A DNA stretch of 64,000 nt. Origin: Hyphomicrobiales bacterium. Lineage in GTDB: Bacteria; Pseudomonadota; Alphaproteobacteria; Rhizobiales; Devosiaceae. Below are positions 10,184-19,406 of this stretch, piece by piece (positions within the stretch are counted from its first letter, which is position 1; every line of letters starts with the position of its first letter). The stretch covers positions 62,001 to 126,000 of the forward strand of contig SEEL01000005.1 in NCBI GenBank assembly GCA_004144345.1, in the 5' to 3' direction. The translations under genes and the position numbers were made by a program. The notes under the pieces were generated by a model, which saw only the letters and a list, made by a program, of their open reading frames with translations, was not told the origin of the DNA and did not search any database.

Positions 10184-11323
10184 TTAAGCGAGCGCGGCGG
10201 CGATCCAGTCGAGCGAACTGAGGCGCATGTGGCCGTAATTATAGAAGGCGAGTCCATTGGCTCCCGCCGCTTCGAGCCCCTTTACGGCGCTACGCACGTC
10301 AGCCGCGCTCAGCAGATGCGGGTAAGTGGGACGCAGAATATAGCCGATCGTTGCCTCCGCTCCGGCTGCTGCGCGAACCTCCGCCGCATCCGCGAGGATC
10401 GCCGCGACGCCGAGCTGGTAGGCCGGCACTTCCAGCCGGCAGAGTTTCGCCAGTGCCGCGAGATCGCTGCCTTCGATCCAGCACAGGGAATTTGGCGACT
10501 GCGTCGATGGCACGACGGCCAGACCTACAGCCTGCGGCATCGCCGCTCTGACTTCTGTCACCAGCGAGGTGACCGTCGCGGCGCGCAGGGCGTGGAAAGC
10601 GCGCCAGTCAGCGTCGGTTCCAGGATCGGTTGCCGGCTCGGTGCCGTCGGTAAAGAACTGTTCGAGCTCAACAACGGTGCGACGGCGCAACGCATCGCCT
10701 TCGATGCCTGCAGCCGAGGCAGCGGCGAGGCAGGAATCACAGAAGCACATGCCGAGCAGGATCTGCGCCCGCGGCGTCAGATCGATCAACTCGAACTCGT
10801 GGTGATGGCCGTGGCGAAACGCCTGCCAGCCCGGCGTCTCGATGGCGATTTCAGCGAGCGGCTGATTAGCCGCGAGATCGGCACAAAGGGCGACAAGGTA
10901 GGCGCGGACATCGGGCGCCGACGGGCAGAGTGAGTTCCACAGCGGGTCGCCGAAGCAATTGCGCACGACGAGCGACGGGTGCGCGACGCCGAGGGGGGTG
11001 TTGTGGAGGCCGACGGTCCAGGCCGTAACGCGGAAATCGCTACCGTGACGAGCAAGCTCGCGCAGTGGATCGTAGACGCCGACACGACTGTTGGGCAGCG
11101 GCTTGATCAGGCCATAGCGCGACATGTCCGGCGGGAAGTAGATCGTCCCATCCTCGGGGAAGTAGACGCGGCGTTGCGGCGCGTGCGGCCGCACGAACTT
11201 GCCGGCGTGGTAGCTGACGGCCAGCGAGATGGCGTCGATGCCGATGTCCCTGAGCCGCGGGAGGACGGCCGAAGCACCTTCCTCCTCGAGGTCCCAGGGA
11301 TAGACATACATGCCATGGGTCAT
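10184..11323 (-). CDS. Putative TIM-barrel glycoside-hydrolase-like protein of unknown specificity
   Basis: 379 aa; MYVYPWDLEEEG..., CFCDSC motif, ALRAATVTSLVTEVRAAMPQAVGLAV; overlaps 11320 gene start (operonic). Confidence 0.55.
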   Translation of the reverse strand: MTHGMYVYPWDLEEEGASAVLPRLRDIGIDAISLAVSYHAGKFVRPHAPQRRVYFPEDGTIYFPPDMSRYGLIKPLPNSRVGVYDPLRELARHGSDFRVTAWTVGLHNTPLGVAHPSLVVRNCFGDPLWNSLCPSAPDVRAYLVALCADLAANQPLAEIAIETPGWQAFRHGHHHEFELIDLTPRAQILLGMCFCDSCLAAASAAGIEGDALRRRTVVELEQFFTDGTEPATDPGTDADWRAFHALRAATVTSLVTEVRAAMPQAVGLAVVPSTQSPNSLCWIEGSDLAALAKLCRLEVPAYQLGVAAILADAAEVRAAAGAEATIGYILRPTYPHLLSAADVRSAVKGLEAAGANGLAFYNYGHMRLSSLDWIAAALA

Positions 11324-12468
11324 GCGGGTTGCGGTCCCTTGTCCCAGAGCTTGCCGCCGATGATGGTGCCGGCGAGCGCCAGGCGCTGATTGCCGGTCAC
11401 CATGGCCCCAAGCACGTCGTGATACTCCCAGGTGCCGGTTTCGAGCCGTACCAGCGTCGCATCGCCAATTGTGCCTTCGGCGAGGCTGCCCAGTTCCGGG
11501 CGGCGCAACGAGGCCGCCGGCGTTTCCGTCACGGCCCGCACCACTTCCGTGAGGCTCATGCCGACGGCCCAGAACTTGTTCATGATGTGGAGGATGTCAT
11601 AGGCCGGGCCATCCTTGCTCAACACATGCACGTCGCTCGACAGGATGTCGGGCATGATGCCCTGGTCCATCGCCGCCTTGCCCGGCTCGAAGGCAAAGCC
11701 GCCATAGCCATGGCCGATGTCGAACAGCACGCCGCGTTCATGCGCCTTGCGGATGGTGTCACGCACCTTGCGCTTGCCGTCGATCGGCGCGTTGGGGAAC
11801 GGGCGGAAGCAGTGGGTGAGGATGTCGCCCGGGCGCAGGCGCGCCAGCACTTCGTCCCGGCTCGGCGGCGGAAAGTCGATATGCGCCATGACCGGCAGGT
11901 CGAGTTCGTCGGCGATCTCGATGGCGATATCGAGCGGCGCGATGCCGGAGGCTCCACCGGCGTTGAAGCCGATGCGCGCCTTCACGCCGACGATGGTGTC
12001 GCGGAACTCGCGCGCGACGCGGACGCATTCGCGCGCACTGAGCAGGCGGAGATCGCTGTTCTCGCCGACCATGACCGCCTTGCTGAAGCCGAAGATGCCG
12101 GGGAAGGACACGTTGATGAAAGCGAGGATGCGCGGATCGCTGTGCTCGATCACATGCTTGACGAAGCCGGCCATGTTGCCGGCCCCGGCACTGCCGGCAT
12201 CGACAAAGGTGGTGGTGCCGCTGCGCATCGCCATCTCCTCGGCATCGACGCCGAGAGAGGTGCCGCCCCAATAGACATGGGTGTGGAAGTCGATGAGTCC
12301 GGGCAGCACCAGCAGGCCAGTGCCGTCGACCGTGCGCATTGCGCCGTCTCCGATGGCAGGCGCGACTTTCGCCACCTTGCCGTCGCTGAAGGCGATGTCG
12401 AGCGTCGCATCGATGCCCTGCGCCGGGTCCACCATCCGGCCGGCTTTGATGATGAGATCATAGGTCAT
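11320..12468 (-). CDS. Amidohydrolase/deacetylase family metallohydrolase
   Basis: Start MTYDLIIKAGRMVDPAQGIDATLDIAF; LLVLPGLIDFHTHVYWG; metal ligands HID, DILSSDVHVLS. Confidence 0.88.
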   Translation of the reverse strand: MTYDLIIKAGRMVDPAQGIDATLDIAFSDGKVAKVAPAIGDGAMRTVDGTGLLVLPGLIDFHTHVYWGGTSLGVDAEEMAMRSGTTTFVDAGSAGAGNMAGFVKHVIEHSDPRILAFINVSFPGIFGFSKAVMVGENSDLRLLSARECVRVAREFRDTIVGVKARIGFNAGGASGIAPLDIAIEIADELDLPVMAHIDFPPPSRDEVLARLRPGDILTHCFRPFPNAPIDGKRKVRDTIRKAHERGVLFDIGHGYGGFAFEPGKAAMDQGIMPDILSSDVHVLSKDGPAYDILHIMNKFWAVGMSLTEVVRAVTETPAASLRRPELGSLAEGTIGDATLVRLETGTWEYHDVLGAMVTGNQRLALAGTIIGGKLWDKGPQPA

Positions 12469-12511
12469 GGCAGGTGTCGGGCTCCCCGGCTCGGCGGCTT
12501 CAAGGTCATTT

Positions 12512-13486
12512 TCACAGGCGCCTCTCCAACTGCAAGACGTCCGTGTAACCGTGACGCAGTCGCAGATGGCCCGGCAGGGTTGCAATTGGCTCAAAGCCGG
12601 CGCGAGACAGCACCTCCAGCTTGGAACGGTCCGTCTCCGCGATCAATGTCTCGATGATCGAGACCTCCCGGCTAGCGGCGTCGGCGAGGAGCCGGGCCAG
12701 CAATTCGTCGAGCCGCGGGGCGTAGTTCTCGTGCGTGGCGAAGTCGATTTTGGCCCGGTGGGCGCCGGCTCCTTTGGGGCCGGGTGTCACGGTGCCGACA
12801 CCGAGGACGCGGTTGCCGGCGGCCAGAACGAGCATCGCCCCATTGCGACGGGCCGCATCGTCGTGCAGCACGGCGAACGCGGAGACGCAGCGGAGCGGCT
12901 CGGCATGGGCCATGGCGATGAGACCGTGCTCATAGTCGATGACGACGGTCGCTTGTGGTTCGGTCAGAAAGCGGACGAAGCCCGGCATGTCTCCCCAGAC
13001 CGCCGGTCTGATCCCAGCGGGCTGTCCGGTTTCGAACTCTGCGCCCGTCTCCACATAGCCGGGCGCGGGACGACGCATGATGGAACCGGCGAGCCGCGAA
13101 AAGCCGCAGCGCTCATAGACATTGCCCTCGTGCTGCGATGAGCCGAGGAATGCAGCCGTGCAGCCGGCCCGGAACCCCAGCTCCACAGCAGCTTCCGTCA
13201 CGCCTCTGGCGAGGCCATGGCCGCGAAACGCAGCGAGGGTAACCACATTGCCGATGAGACACGTCTCGGGCGCGTGCTTGGCAAAGCTCACGGTCGCCGT
13301 GGCGACTGGCCGGCCATCGATCCGCGCCACCACGGAAATGGTCTCAAGCGTCTCGCTGTAGTCGCCGTTGAGCGCTTCCAGCCAGTCATAGTCGGTGCGC
13401 GACCATTCGCTGCGCCACAGGCCGATGAGTTCGAACTGCTCGGCAGGTGGCAGCGGATAGGGATGCTCGGTGAGCGTGATGGTCAC
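12512..13486 (-). CDS. GNAT family N-acetyltransferase
   Basis: GTG start at 13486 (VTITLTEHPYPLP) overlapping the upstream stop; NVVTLAAFRGHGLARGVTEAAVELGFRAGCTAAFLGSSQHEGNVYERCGF. Confidence 0.8.
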   Translation of the reverse strand: MTITLTEHPYPLPPAEQFELIGLWRSEWSRTDYDWLEALNGDYSETLETISVVARIDGRPVATATVSFAKHAPETCLIGNVVTLAAFRGHGLARGVTEAAVELGFRAGCTAAFLGSSQHEGNVYERCGFSRLAGSIMRRPAPGYVETGAEFETGQPAGIRPAVWGDMPGFVRFLTEPQATVVIDYEHGLIAMAHAEPLRCVSAFAVLHDDAARRNGAMLVLAAGNRVLGVGTVTPGPKGAGAHRAKIDFATHENYAPRLDELLARLLADAASREVSIIETLIAETDRSKLEVLSRAGFEPIATLPGHLRLRHGYTDVLQLERRL

Positions 13487-14661
13487 CGCAGCACCCAGTT
13501 CACGTCGGGGCGGCTGACCGAATCCACCGGCCGCGGCCAGGCGAAGGCAGAGAGGTCGACCTCGCTGGTGCCGCCGAGAATGCGCGTGGCGAGATGGCGG
13601 CCGGAGGCCGGGGCGCTGGCAAAGCCATTGCCGCTCCAGCCGCAATCACACCAGAAGCCATCGACATCGCCGATGCGGCCGATGATGGGGTGCCCGTCGG
13701 GCGTCATGTCGTAGATGGCGGAGAAGCCGCCGACCGAGGGCGTGCGGCGCATTTCGGGGACGCGGCGTTCGACGAGGCGGCGCACCTCGTCATGATGGTC
13801 GCGGCCGATGGTTTCGTCATAGGTGTCGGGATCGACCCGGTCGGCCACCCAGCCGAAGCGGGCGGCGCGGAAATAGGATTCACCGGCGTCGCGCAGATAG
13901 ACCTGGTTGACGCCATCCGAGACGATGGGACCGGCGACGCGCATGCTCTGCGGCTTGCGGTAGAGCGCGGTTGGCACGCGGTGGATCTCGATGGGCAGGG
14001 TGACGCCGACCATGGCGGCGACGCGATCGCCCCAGGCGCCGGCGCAGTTGACGACGAGGCCGGTGGCGATGCGGCCGGTGGCGGTGGTGACCGCCTGGAC
14101 GCGGCCGCCGCTGGTTTCGATGCCGGTGACGAGCGCATCCTCGATGAAGCGCACGCCGAGGCGGCGCGCGGCGGCCACCAGCGTTTCGGTGGTCTTGATG
14201 GCATCGGCAAAGCCGCCATCGCCGAGCAGCACGCCGGATTCATTGCCCTCGAACACGCAGGCCGGGGCGATGCGCGCCAGATCGGCATTGGCGATGAGCT
14301 CGAAGGGCACGCCGAGCTGGCGCATCAGGTCGAGATCGCCGCCGAGGCGGTCGGTGTCGAGGCTGTCGGTGATGCGGAAGAAGCCGTTCTTGACGAAGCC
14401 GGCATCGCCGCCGACGATATCGTCCCATTGCTCGAACATGGCGGTGGCCTCGAGCACGAGGCGGATATAGGTGGCATCGGAGAACAGCGGCCGGATCATG
14501 GCGCCGGACTTGGCCGTCGGCCCTGCCGCGATGTGGCGCTTTTCGAGTACGACGATGTTCTTGGCGCCGGCCCGGGCCAGATGATAGGCGAGCGCGGCAC
14601 CATGCAGGCCCGCGCCGACGATGACGATGTCGGCACTGGTCTTGAAGTCGAGATTGGTCAC
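13483..14661 (-). CDS. FAD-dependent oxidoreductase, DAO family (glycine/sarcosine oxidase-like)
   Basis: ADIVIVGAGLHGAALAYHLARAGAKNIVVLEK; GMTPDGHPIIGRIGDVDGFWCDCGWSGNGFASAPASG-type C-terminus. Confidence 0.9.
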   Translation of the reverse strand: MTNLDFKTSADIVIVGAGLHGAALAYHLARAGAKNIVVLEKRHIAAGPTAKSGAMIRPLFSDATYIRLVLEATAMFEQWDDIVGGDAGFVKNGFFRITDSLDTDRLGGDLDLMRQLGVPFELIANADLARIAPACVFEGNESGVLLGDGGFADAIKTTETLVAAARRLGVRFIEDALVTGIETSGGRVQAVTTATGRIATGLVVNCAGAWGDRVAAMVGVTLPIEIHRVPTALYRKPQSMRVAGPIVSDGVNQVYLRDAGESYFRAARFGWVADRVDPDTYDETIGRDHHDEVRRLVERRVPEMRRTPSVGGFSAIYDMTPDGHPIIGRIGDVDGFWCDCGWSGNGFASAPASGRHLATRILGGTSEVDLSAFAWPRPVDSVSRPDVNWVLR

Positions 14662-14670
14662 AAAACTTCC

Positions 14671-15582
14671 TTAATTAATCTGGGCGCGCGCCTGCGCCAC
14701 AATATCCATGCCCACCAGTTCGCTCCACGCTTCCAGCAGGCGCTGCGTGATGGGACCGACCTTGCCGTCGCCCACCTGCAGATTGTTGAACTTCGTCGAC
14801 GGCATGATGCAGTAAGGTGTCGAGGTGAAGAACATCTCGTCCGCCGTGGCGAGGTCATAGGGCAGCAGCACGGTCTCCTCGGTGGGGATGCCGAGCTTTC
14901 GAGCTAGGTCCAGTGCGGTGGCGCGGCTGATGCCGGCGAGGCAGTTGACCGTGGTGGGCGTCCGCAGCACACCCTTGGTGACGCAGAAAATGTTGCCGCC
15001 CTTGTTTTCGGACACGTGGCCATCGAGATCGAGGATGACGCTTTGCGCCATCGGATCGACCTGCTTGGCCTCCATCTCGGCGAGCGTATAGGCAAGACGG
15101 CTGCGGTTCTTGATGCGCGGATCGAGCGACTGGCTGGGGACAGCCCGGCTCATCGGCGTCACCCCGTGGCAACCCTCGCTGTAGAAGCGGGCCCACGGCT
15201 TGAGGTCCATGAACTGCGTGAAGATCATCACCGTTGCCGCGCCGGCCTGCACCGTCGGGTCGGCACCCGCGATCGCGATACCGCGCGAGATATTGTGGAC
15301 GATCCAGCAATCGTCGTCCGGACCGTAATTGTCGAGGTTTGCCTCGTACACATCGAGCGTCGTGCGCAGCATTTGTTCAGCGCTCATGCCCGGGTCGATG
15401 CGGACGAGCTTCAGCGATTGGTAAAGTCGCTCGATATGCTCTTCGAGCTTGAACGGCTTGTGGCGGAAGGTGCGGGTCGACTCCGTTACGGTATCGGCCA
15501 GCATCACGGCGCTGTCGAAGATCGAAATTCGCGCTTCGGTCTCAGGAAGCATGCGGCCTGAGATGTAGACCTTGCGGACCAT
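14671..15582 (-). CDS. Class IV aminotransferase (branched-chain/D-amino-acid transaminase-like)
   Basis: RISIFDSAVMLADTVTESTRTF; KNRSRLAYTLAEMEA; LDLDGHVSENKGGNIFCV. Confidence 0.88.
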   Translation of the reverse strand: MVRKVYISGRMLPETEARISIFDSAVMLADTVTESTRTFRHKPFKLEEHIERLYQSLKLVRIDPGMSAEQMLRTTLDVYEANLDNYGPDDDCWIVHNISRGIAIAGADPTVQAGAATVMIFTQFMDLKPWARFYSEGCHGVTPMSRAVPSQSLDPRIKNRSRLAYTLAEMEAKQVDPMAQSVILDLDGHVSENKGGNIFCVTKGVLRTPTTVNCLAGISRATALDLARKLGIPTEETVLLPYDLATADEMFFTSTPYCIMPSTKFNNLQVGDGKVGPITQRLLEAWSELVGMDIVAQARAQIN

Positions 15583-15601
15583 GGTGATCTCCTGTGCGGG
15601 C

Positions 15602-16069
15602 CTAGTCGATGCTGAGGGTCAGTGGCGTTTCGAGCGTGTGCACGATGCCGTCGTCGCCGGCATCAGCGCGCCACATCATCATGGCAAATTCGGCCGGGCC
15701 GTCGAGTACGGTGAGCCCGGCATGCCAGACATTGCGCCCGATGCAGATGGCGTCCTCCGGACCGGCGAGATAGGCGCGGGCATTGGCCATGTCGGGCAGG
15801 CCATCAGGCAGGGTGGGCGCCAGCACCACCAGCCAGCGGCCCGCGCGGATGGGCACGAAACTCTGCGTCGAGTGCGGGTGGCGTTCGAGCGTTGCGATAC
15901 TAACGGTCGATCCGGCCACCGGCTGCGGACAGAGGATGGCGAAGCCGTGCTTGCCGGGCGTGTCGCCCGCCTCAAGCACGGCGGGAATGTCGGTGTATTT
16001 GCCGTCACGCGCGGCAAGCCGCGTCGCCAGCGGTTCAAGCGAGGCGGATGCAAAGGAGGGGAGGGCCAT
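15602..16069 (-). CDS. Ureidoglycolate lyase (AllA)-like cupin protein
   Basis: TLERHPHSTQSFVPI, YLAGPEDAICIGRNVWHAGLTVLDGPAEFAMMMW typical of AllA family. Confidence 0.8.
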   Translation of the reverse strand: MALPSFASASLEPLATRLAARDGKYTDIPAVLEAGDTPGKHGFAILCPQPVAGSTVSIATLERHPHSTQSFVPIRAGRWLVVLAPTLPDGLPDMANARAYLAGPEDAICIGRNVWHAGLTVLDGPAEFAMMMWRADAGDDGIVHTLETPLTLSID

Positions 16070-16077
16070 GGTCTACC

Positions 16078-17382
16078 TCAGTTGAGACGGGTGAAGCCGG
16101 CATGCGCCACCGGCCCCTTGAGCAGGCTCATGACGTCGCGCCCATCCTCGCAGTCGCGGATCAGTGCGAAGATGGGATCGAGCGCGTCAAAATAGCCGTC
16201 GACGATGTCGGGCGTGTGGGCTGTGCAGGTGTAGACCGCGGTGGCGGCAAGGTAGCCTTTCGCCAGCATCTCCTGCGTGATCAGCGTGCGATAGGCCTGT
16301 GCCTTGGGCAGTTTCAGGGCGAAGCTGGTGAGGGCAGGGACCCCCGCGGTAGTGAGCGGCAAACCGTGCTTGGCGCCGAGCGCCTGCCAGCGTGCCGTAA
16401 TATCGCGGCCTGTCGCTGTGATCGTCTCCCACGATTTTTCGCGGGCCATGACGCCGAGCGTCGCTACCCCGGCGACCGAACCGATGCGCTCGGTCCAAAA
16501 GGTCGATGAGATGAAGGTGTTCTGCGCCGCCTGCATGATGTCGCGCTTACCGAGCACGCCGGTGACCGCATAGCCATTGCCGAGCGCCTTGCCGAACACG
16601 GCCATGTCGGGGTCGACGCCATAGACCTTGTGCAGGCCGCCAAGCGCCTGGCGGAAGCCCGAGGTGCACTCGTCGAAGATCAGGACGATGCCATGTTCGT
16701 CGGCGAGCTGACGCACGCGGACGAGGAAGTCACCCGAAGGTTCGTAATTGCGCGACACTTCCATCTTGATGACGCCGATGTCCTGGTTGCGCACCAGATC
16801 CTCGAGGCCTTCATAGTCGTTGTAGGCGAAGGGGAAGACCGAACCCCGCAGCGATTTCGGCACGCCGTTTGGACTGAGGCCGGGCAGCAGATGACCCGCC
16901 AGCGTTTCCTCATTGCCCAGATTAGCGGCAAGGTACCAATCGTGCCAGCCGTGATAGCCGCACAGCGCCACGCCGTCGCGGCCGGTCGCGGCGCGGGCGA
17001 TGCGGATCGAGATGGCATTGGCTTCGCCACCGGTACGGGCGAAGCGCGCCATGTCGGCCCAGGGGTGAAGGGCGATCAGCCTTTCGGCGAGCTCGACTTC
17101 TTCGGGAGCATTGAGCGAGGACATGACGCCGTTGCTGACAGCGCCGCGCACGGCGTCGTCGATCTCGTCATTGCCATAGCCCAGCGTATTGCAGCCGATG
17201 CCCATGATCGACATGTCGATATATTCGCGGCCGTCGAGATCCCAGATACGGCAGCCCTTCGCCTTGGAATAGTAGGCGGGCCATTGGTCGGGGAGGAACT
17301 GCTCGGGGCGCTTGGAGAGAAGCATGTTGCCCCCTGGAATAACGGTCTTTGCCGTCTTCCAAAGATCCTGCCCCTTGCCCAT
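16078..17382 (-). CDS. Class III PLP aminotransferase (glutamate-1-semialdehyde 2,1-aminomutase-like)
   Basis: VIPGGNMLLSKRPEQFLPDQWPAYYSKAKGCRIWDLDGREYIDMSIMGIG; FARTGGEANAISIRIARAATGRDGVALCGYHGWHDWYLA; LIFDECTSGFR; GKALGNGYAVTGVLGK. Confidence 0.92.
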   Translation of the reverse strand: MGKGQDLWKTAKTVIPGGNMLLSKRPEQFLPDQWPAYYSKAKGCRIWDLDGREYIDMSIMGIGCNTLGYGNDEIDDAVRGAVSNGVMSSLNAPEEVELAERLIALHPWADMARFARTGGEANAISIRIARAATGRDGVALCGYHGWHDWYLAANLGNEETLAGHLLPGLSPNGVPKSLRGSVFPFAYNDYEGLEDLVRNQDIGVIKMEVSRNYEPSGDFLVRVRQLADEHGIVLIFDECTSGFRQALGGLHKVYGVDPDMAVFGKALGNGYAVTGVLGKRDIMQAAQNTFISSTFWTERIGSVAGVATLGVMAREKSWETITATGRDITARWQALGAKHGLPLTTAGVPALTSFALKLPKAQAYRTLITQEMLAKGYLAATAVYTCTAHTPDIVDGYFDALDPIFALIRDCEDGRDVMSLLKGPVAHAGFTRLN

Positions 17383-17433
17383 CCCGTCTGTCCTCCAAGA
17401 CCGGTCAACAGCGCGTTGACCACATGCTATATT

Positions 17434-17447
17434 GTTATAAGGATAAC
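17434..17447. promoter_or_regulatory. Operator site A (GTTATAAGGATAAC), divergent promoter region
   Basis: Perfect GTTAT-N4-ATAAC inverted repeat between 17382(-) and 17477(+); TTGACC at 17416 and TTGACG (reverse) flank it. Confidence 0.75.
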
Positions 17448-17476
17448 CCGATAGCCGTCAAGCGGAGCAGAGTGGA

Positions 17477-18493
17477 ATGACATTGCCGCAACGCTGGGTG
17501 AAGGAGCCGGGAGCGCGCGTCGAAGGATCGCGCGATCTCGATCGCTCCAAGGTGCAGGCGCCCTGTGTGGTGCGCGCGCCCGGCGGCGGCTTTCGACTGT
17601 TCTACACCGCCGTGGGGCCGGGTAAACCCTTCGCCAATTGCCAGGGCTACATCCTCAGCGCGGCATCGACCGATGGGCTGTATTTCACTGCCGAGCCGGG
17701 CATTCGTATCGCGCCCGATCCCGCGGTCATGCAGATGTCCTTGCGTGCCCTCGCACCCAGCATCGCAGCGTTGCCCGAAGGCGGATGGCGGCTCTATTTC
17801 GAGGCGCGCGGCCCGGCGGATATGCCGACCGCAATCATGAGCGCGGTATCGAGCGACCAGCTCGACTGGCGTATCGAACCGGGCGTCCGGTTCACGGCGC
17901 CAGGCGGGACGGGTGCGCCGCGGTTCCTGCCGCTGGACGGCGGCGGCGGACGGCTGTTCTGCTTCGAGTCCGTTTATGCGGGGGGTGATCCGAAGAGCGG
18001 GCCCCGGCTCGGGACGCGGGTCATCAGCGCCAGCACCGGCGACGGTCTCGCCTTTCTGCGCGAGCCCGGCGTCAGGCTGGCCGACAAGTATGACGTCATC
18101 GACAGCGCCGGGATCACGGCAGCTGAAGTTGTTCCCGGCGCGCCGTGGCGGATGGTGTTTTCGGCCTGGCAGGATGTTCCCGAGGGAGCAGTCGTTCCGT
18201 CGCATCCGAGCGTCGATGTTGGAGCGGCGACTACCGACTTCGCGGTAGCGTCTATCGCGGCCGACATGGCCGGCTATCGCTCGCGTATTCTGATGGCCTC
18301 GTCCAATGAGGGTCTCAACTGGACGCGCGACCGGATCATCATCGAGGGCGAGGGCTATGGTGGCGGCGGTATCGATGCCGTGCACGCCGAAGATATGTCG
18401 TTGATCGAGCTCGATGACGGCCGCTGGCGCATGTACTACGCCGCGTGCGACGCGCATGGGGTGTGGCGCGTCGCCAGTGCGATCAGCGCCTAG
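17477..18493 (+). CDS. Five-bladed beta-propeller glycosidase-like protein (GH43/GH32-like), no signal peptide
   Basis: KVQAPCVVRAPGGGFRLFYTAVGPG; repeated RLYFEARG / SSDQLDWRIEPGV / SSNEGLNWTRD / WRMYYAACDAHG blade motifs. Confidence 0.7.
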   Translation: MTLPQRWVKEPGARVEGSRDLDRSKVQAPCVVRAPGGGFRLFYTAVGPGKPFANCQGYILSAASTDGLYFTAEPGIRIAPDPAVMQMSLRALAPSIAALPEGGWRLYFEARGPADMPTAIMSAVSSDQLDWRIEPGVRFTAPGGTGAPRFLPLDGGGGRLFCFESVYAGGDPKSGPRLGTRVISASTGDGLAFLREPGVRLADKYDVIDSAGITAAEVVPGAPWRMVFSAWQDVPEGAVVPSHPSVDVGAATTDFAVASIAADMAGYRSRILMASSNEGLNWTRDRIIIEGEGYGGGGIDAVHAEDMSLIELDDGRWRMYYAACDAHGVWRVASAISA

Positions 18494-19406
18494 GCGGCAG
18501 CCAGTCCGGAAATTTTGCAGCCAGTGTGTCGCGGTAGCGCTCAAACGCCGCCTCGGTGGTGGTCTCGTAGGGCGGCAGCAGGCGCAGCGGAAAGTCCGGT
18601 TCGGTCAGCCGGTGGATCGCCTTGTCATAGGCGCCATCGGCGAAGCTCGTCCCTGTCGCGTCGAGCAAGGCATGCAGCACGCCGCTGAGTTCGCGATAAA
18701 GCTGCGTGAACCGCACCGCATCGCCGCTCGCCCCGGCCCGCAGGTACTCATGCGCCCGTGCCGGATTGCTCGACGAGATCGAGGTCAGCAGGGCGCATTC
18801 GCCGAGCGGAGCGCCGAGATAGTAGCCCTGCTCGGTGAGGAAGTGGCGCAGCTGCGGCGCGTGCTTCATCAGGCCCGAAATCATGAACGGGTCACCGCCG
18901 CCATATTTGGTCGCGACGAGATTGGGGTGGCGGTCGGCCAGTTCCGCGTAGTGAGCGGGGCTGACCAAACGGCCCGACCGCATCAGATTATAGTGCAGGA
19001 ACTTCGCCTCCGGGAACCGGCCGCAGAGTTCGGCGAAGACCCGCTTCATTTCGACGTCGGAAGTGACCGCCCAGTTTGGCAGCGAGAACTGGAAGGTGTT
19101 GATGCCGTTGGCGAGGCCGAACTCGGCACGTTCGATCAGCGTCGCCAGCGACTGGCTGACGAGACCAACCATCGGCGCCGAGCCACCGGCCTCTCGCATG
19201 GTCTCGCTGAACACCAGGGCGACGCGGCGGAACATAGTGTCGGTCATGGCGTAGCCTTCGCCGGCCGTGCCAAAGACATAGAGGTCGGGCAGGCCGCCCT
19301 TCACCAGATTGGTGATGGTGCGCCGGAACAGGGCCTCGTCGAGCGAGCCATCCTCGGCCCAGGGCAGGCACACTGTACCGAGTACGGTGCGCGGGAAGCG
19401 GCTCAT
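18483..19406 (-). CDS. Dihydrodipicolinate synthase/N-acetylneuraminate lyase family protein
   Basis: TVCLPWAEDGSLDEALFRRTITNLVKGGLPDLYVFGTAGEGYAMTD; VATKYGGGDPFMISG. Confidence 0.85.
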   Translation of the reverse strand: MSRFPRTVLGTVCLPWAEDGSLDEALFRRTITNLVKGGLPDLYVFGTAGEGYAMTDTMFRRVALVFSETMREAGGSAPMVGLVSQSLATLIERAEFGLANGINTFQFSLPNWAVTSDVEMKRVFAELCGRFPEAKFLHYNLMRSGRLVSPAHYAELADRHPNLVATKYGGGDPFMISGLMKHAPQLRHFLTEQGYYLGAPLGECALLTSISSSNPARAHEYLRAGASGDAVRFTQLYRELSGVLHALLDATGTSFADGAYDKAIHRLTEPDFPLRLLPPYETTTEAAFERYRDTLAAKFPDWLPPRR

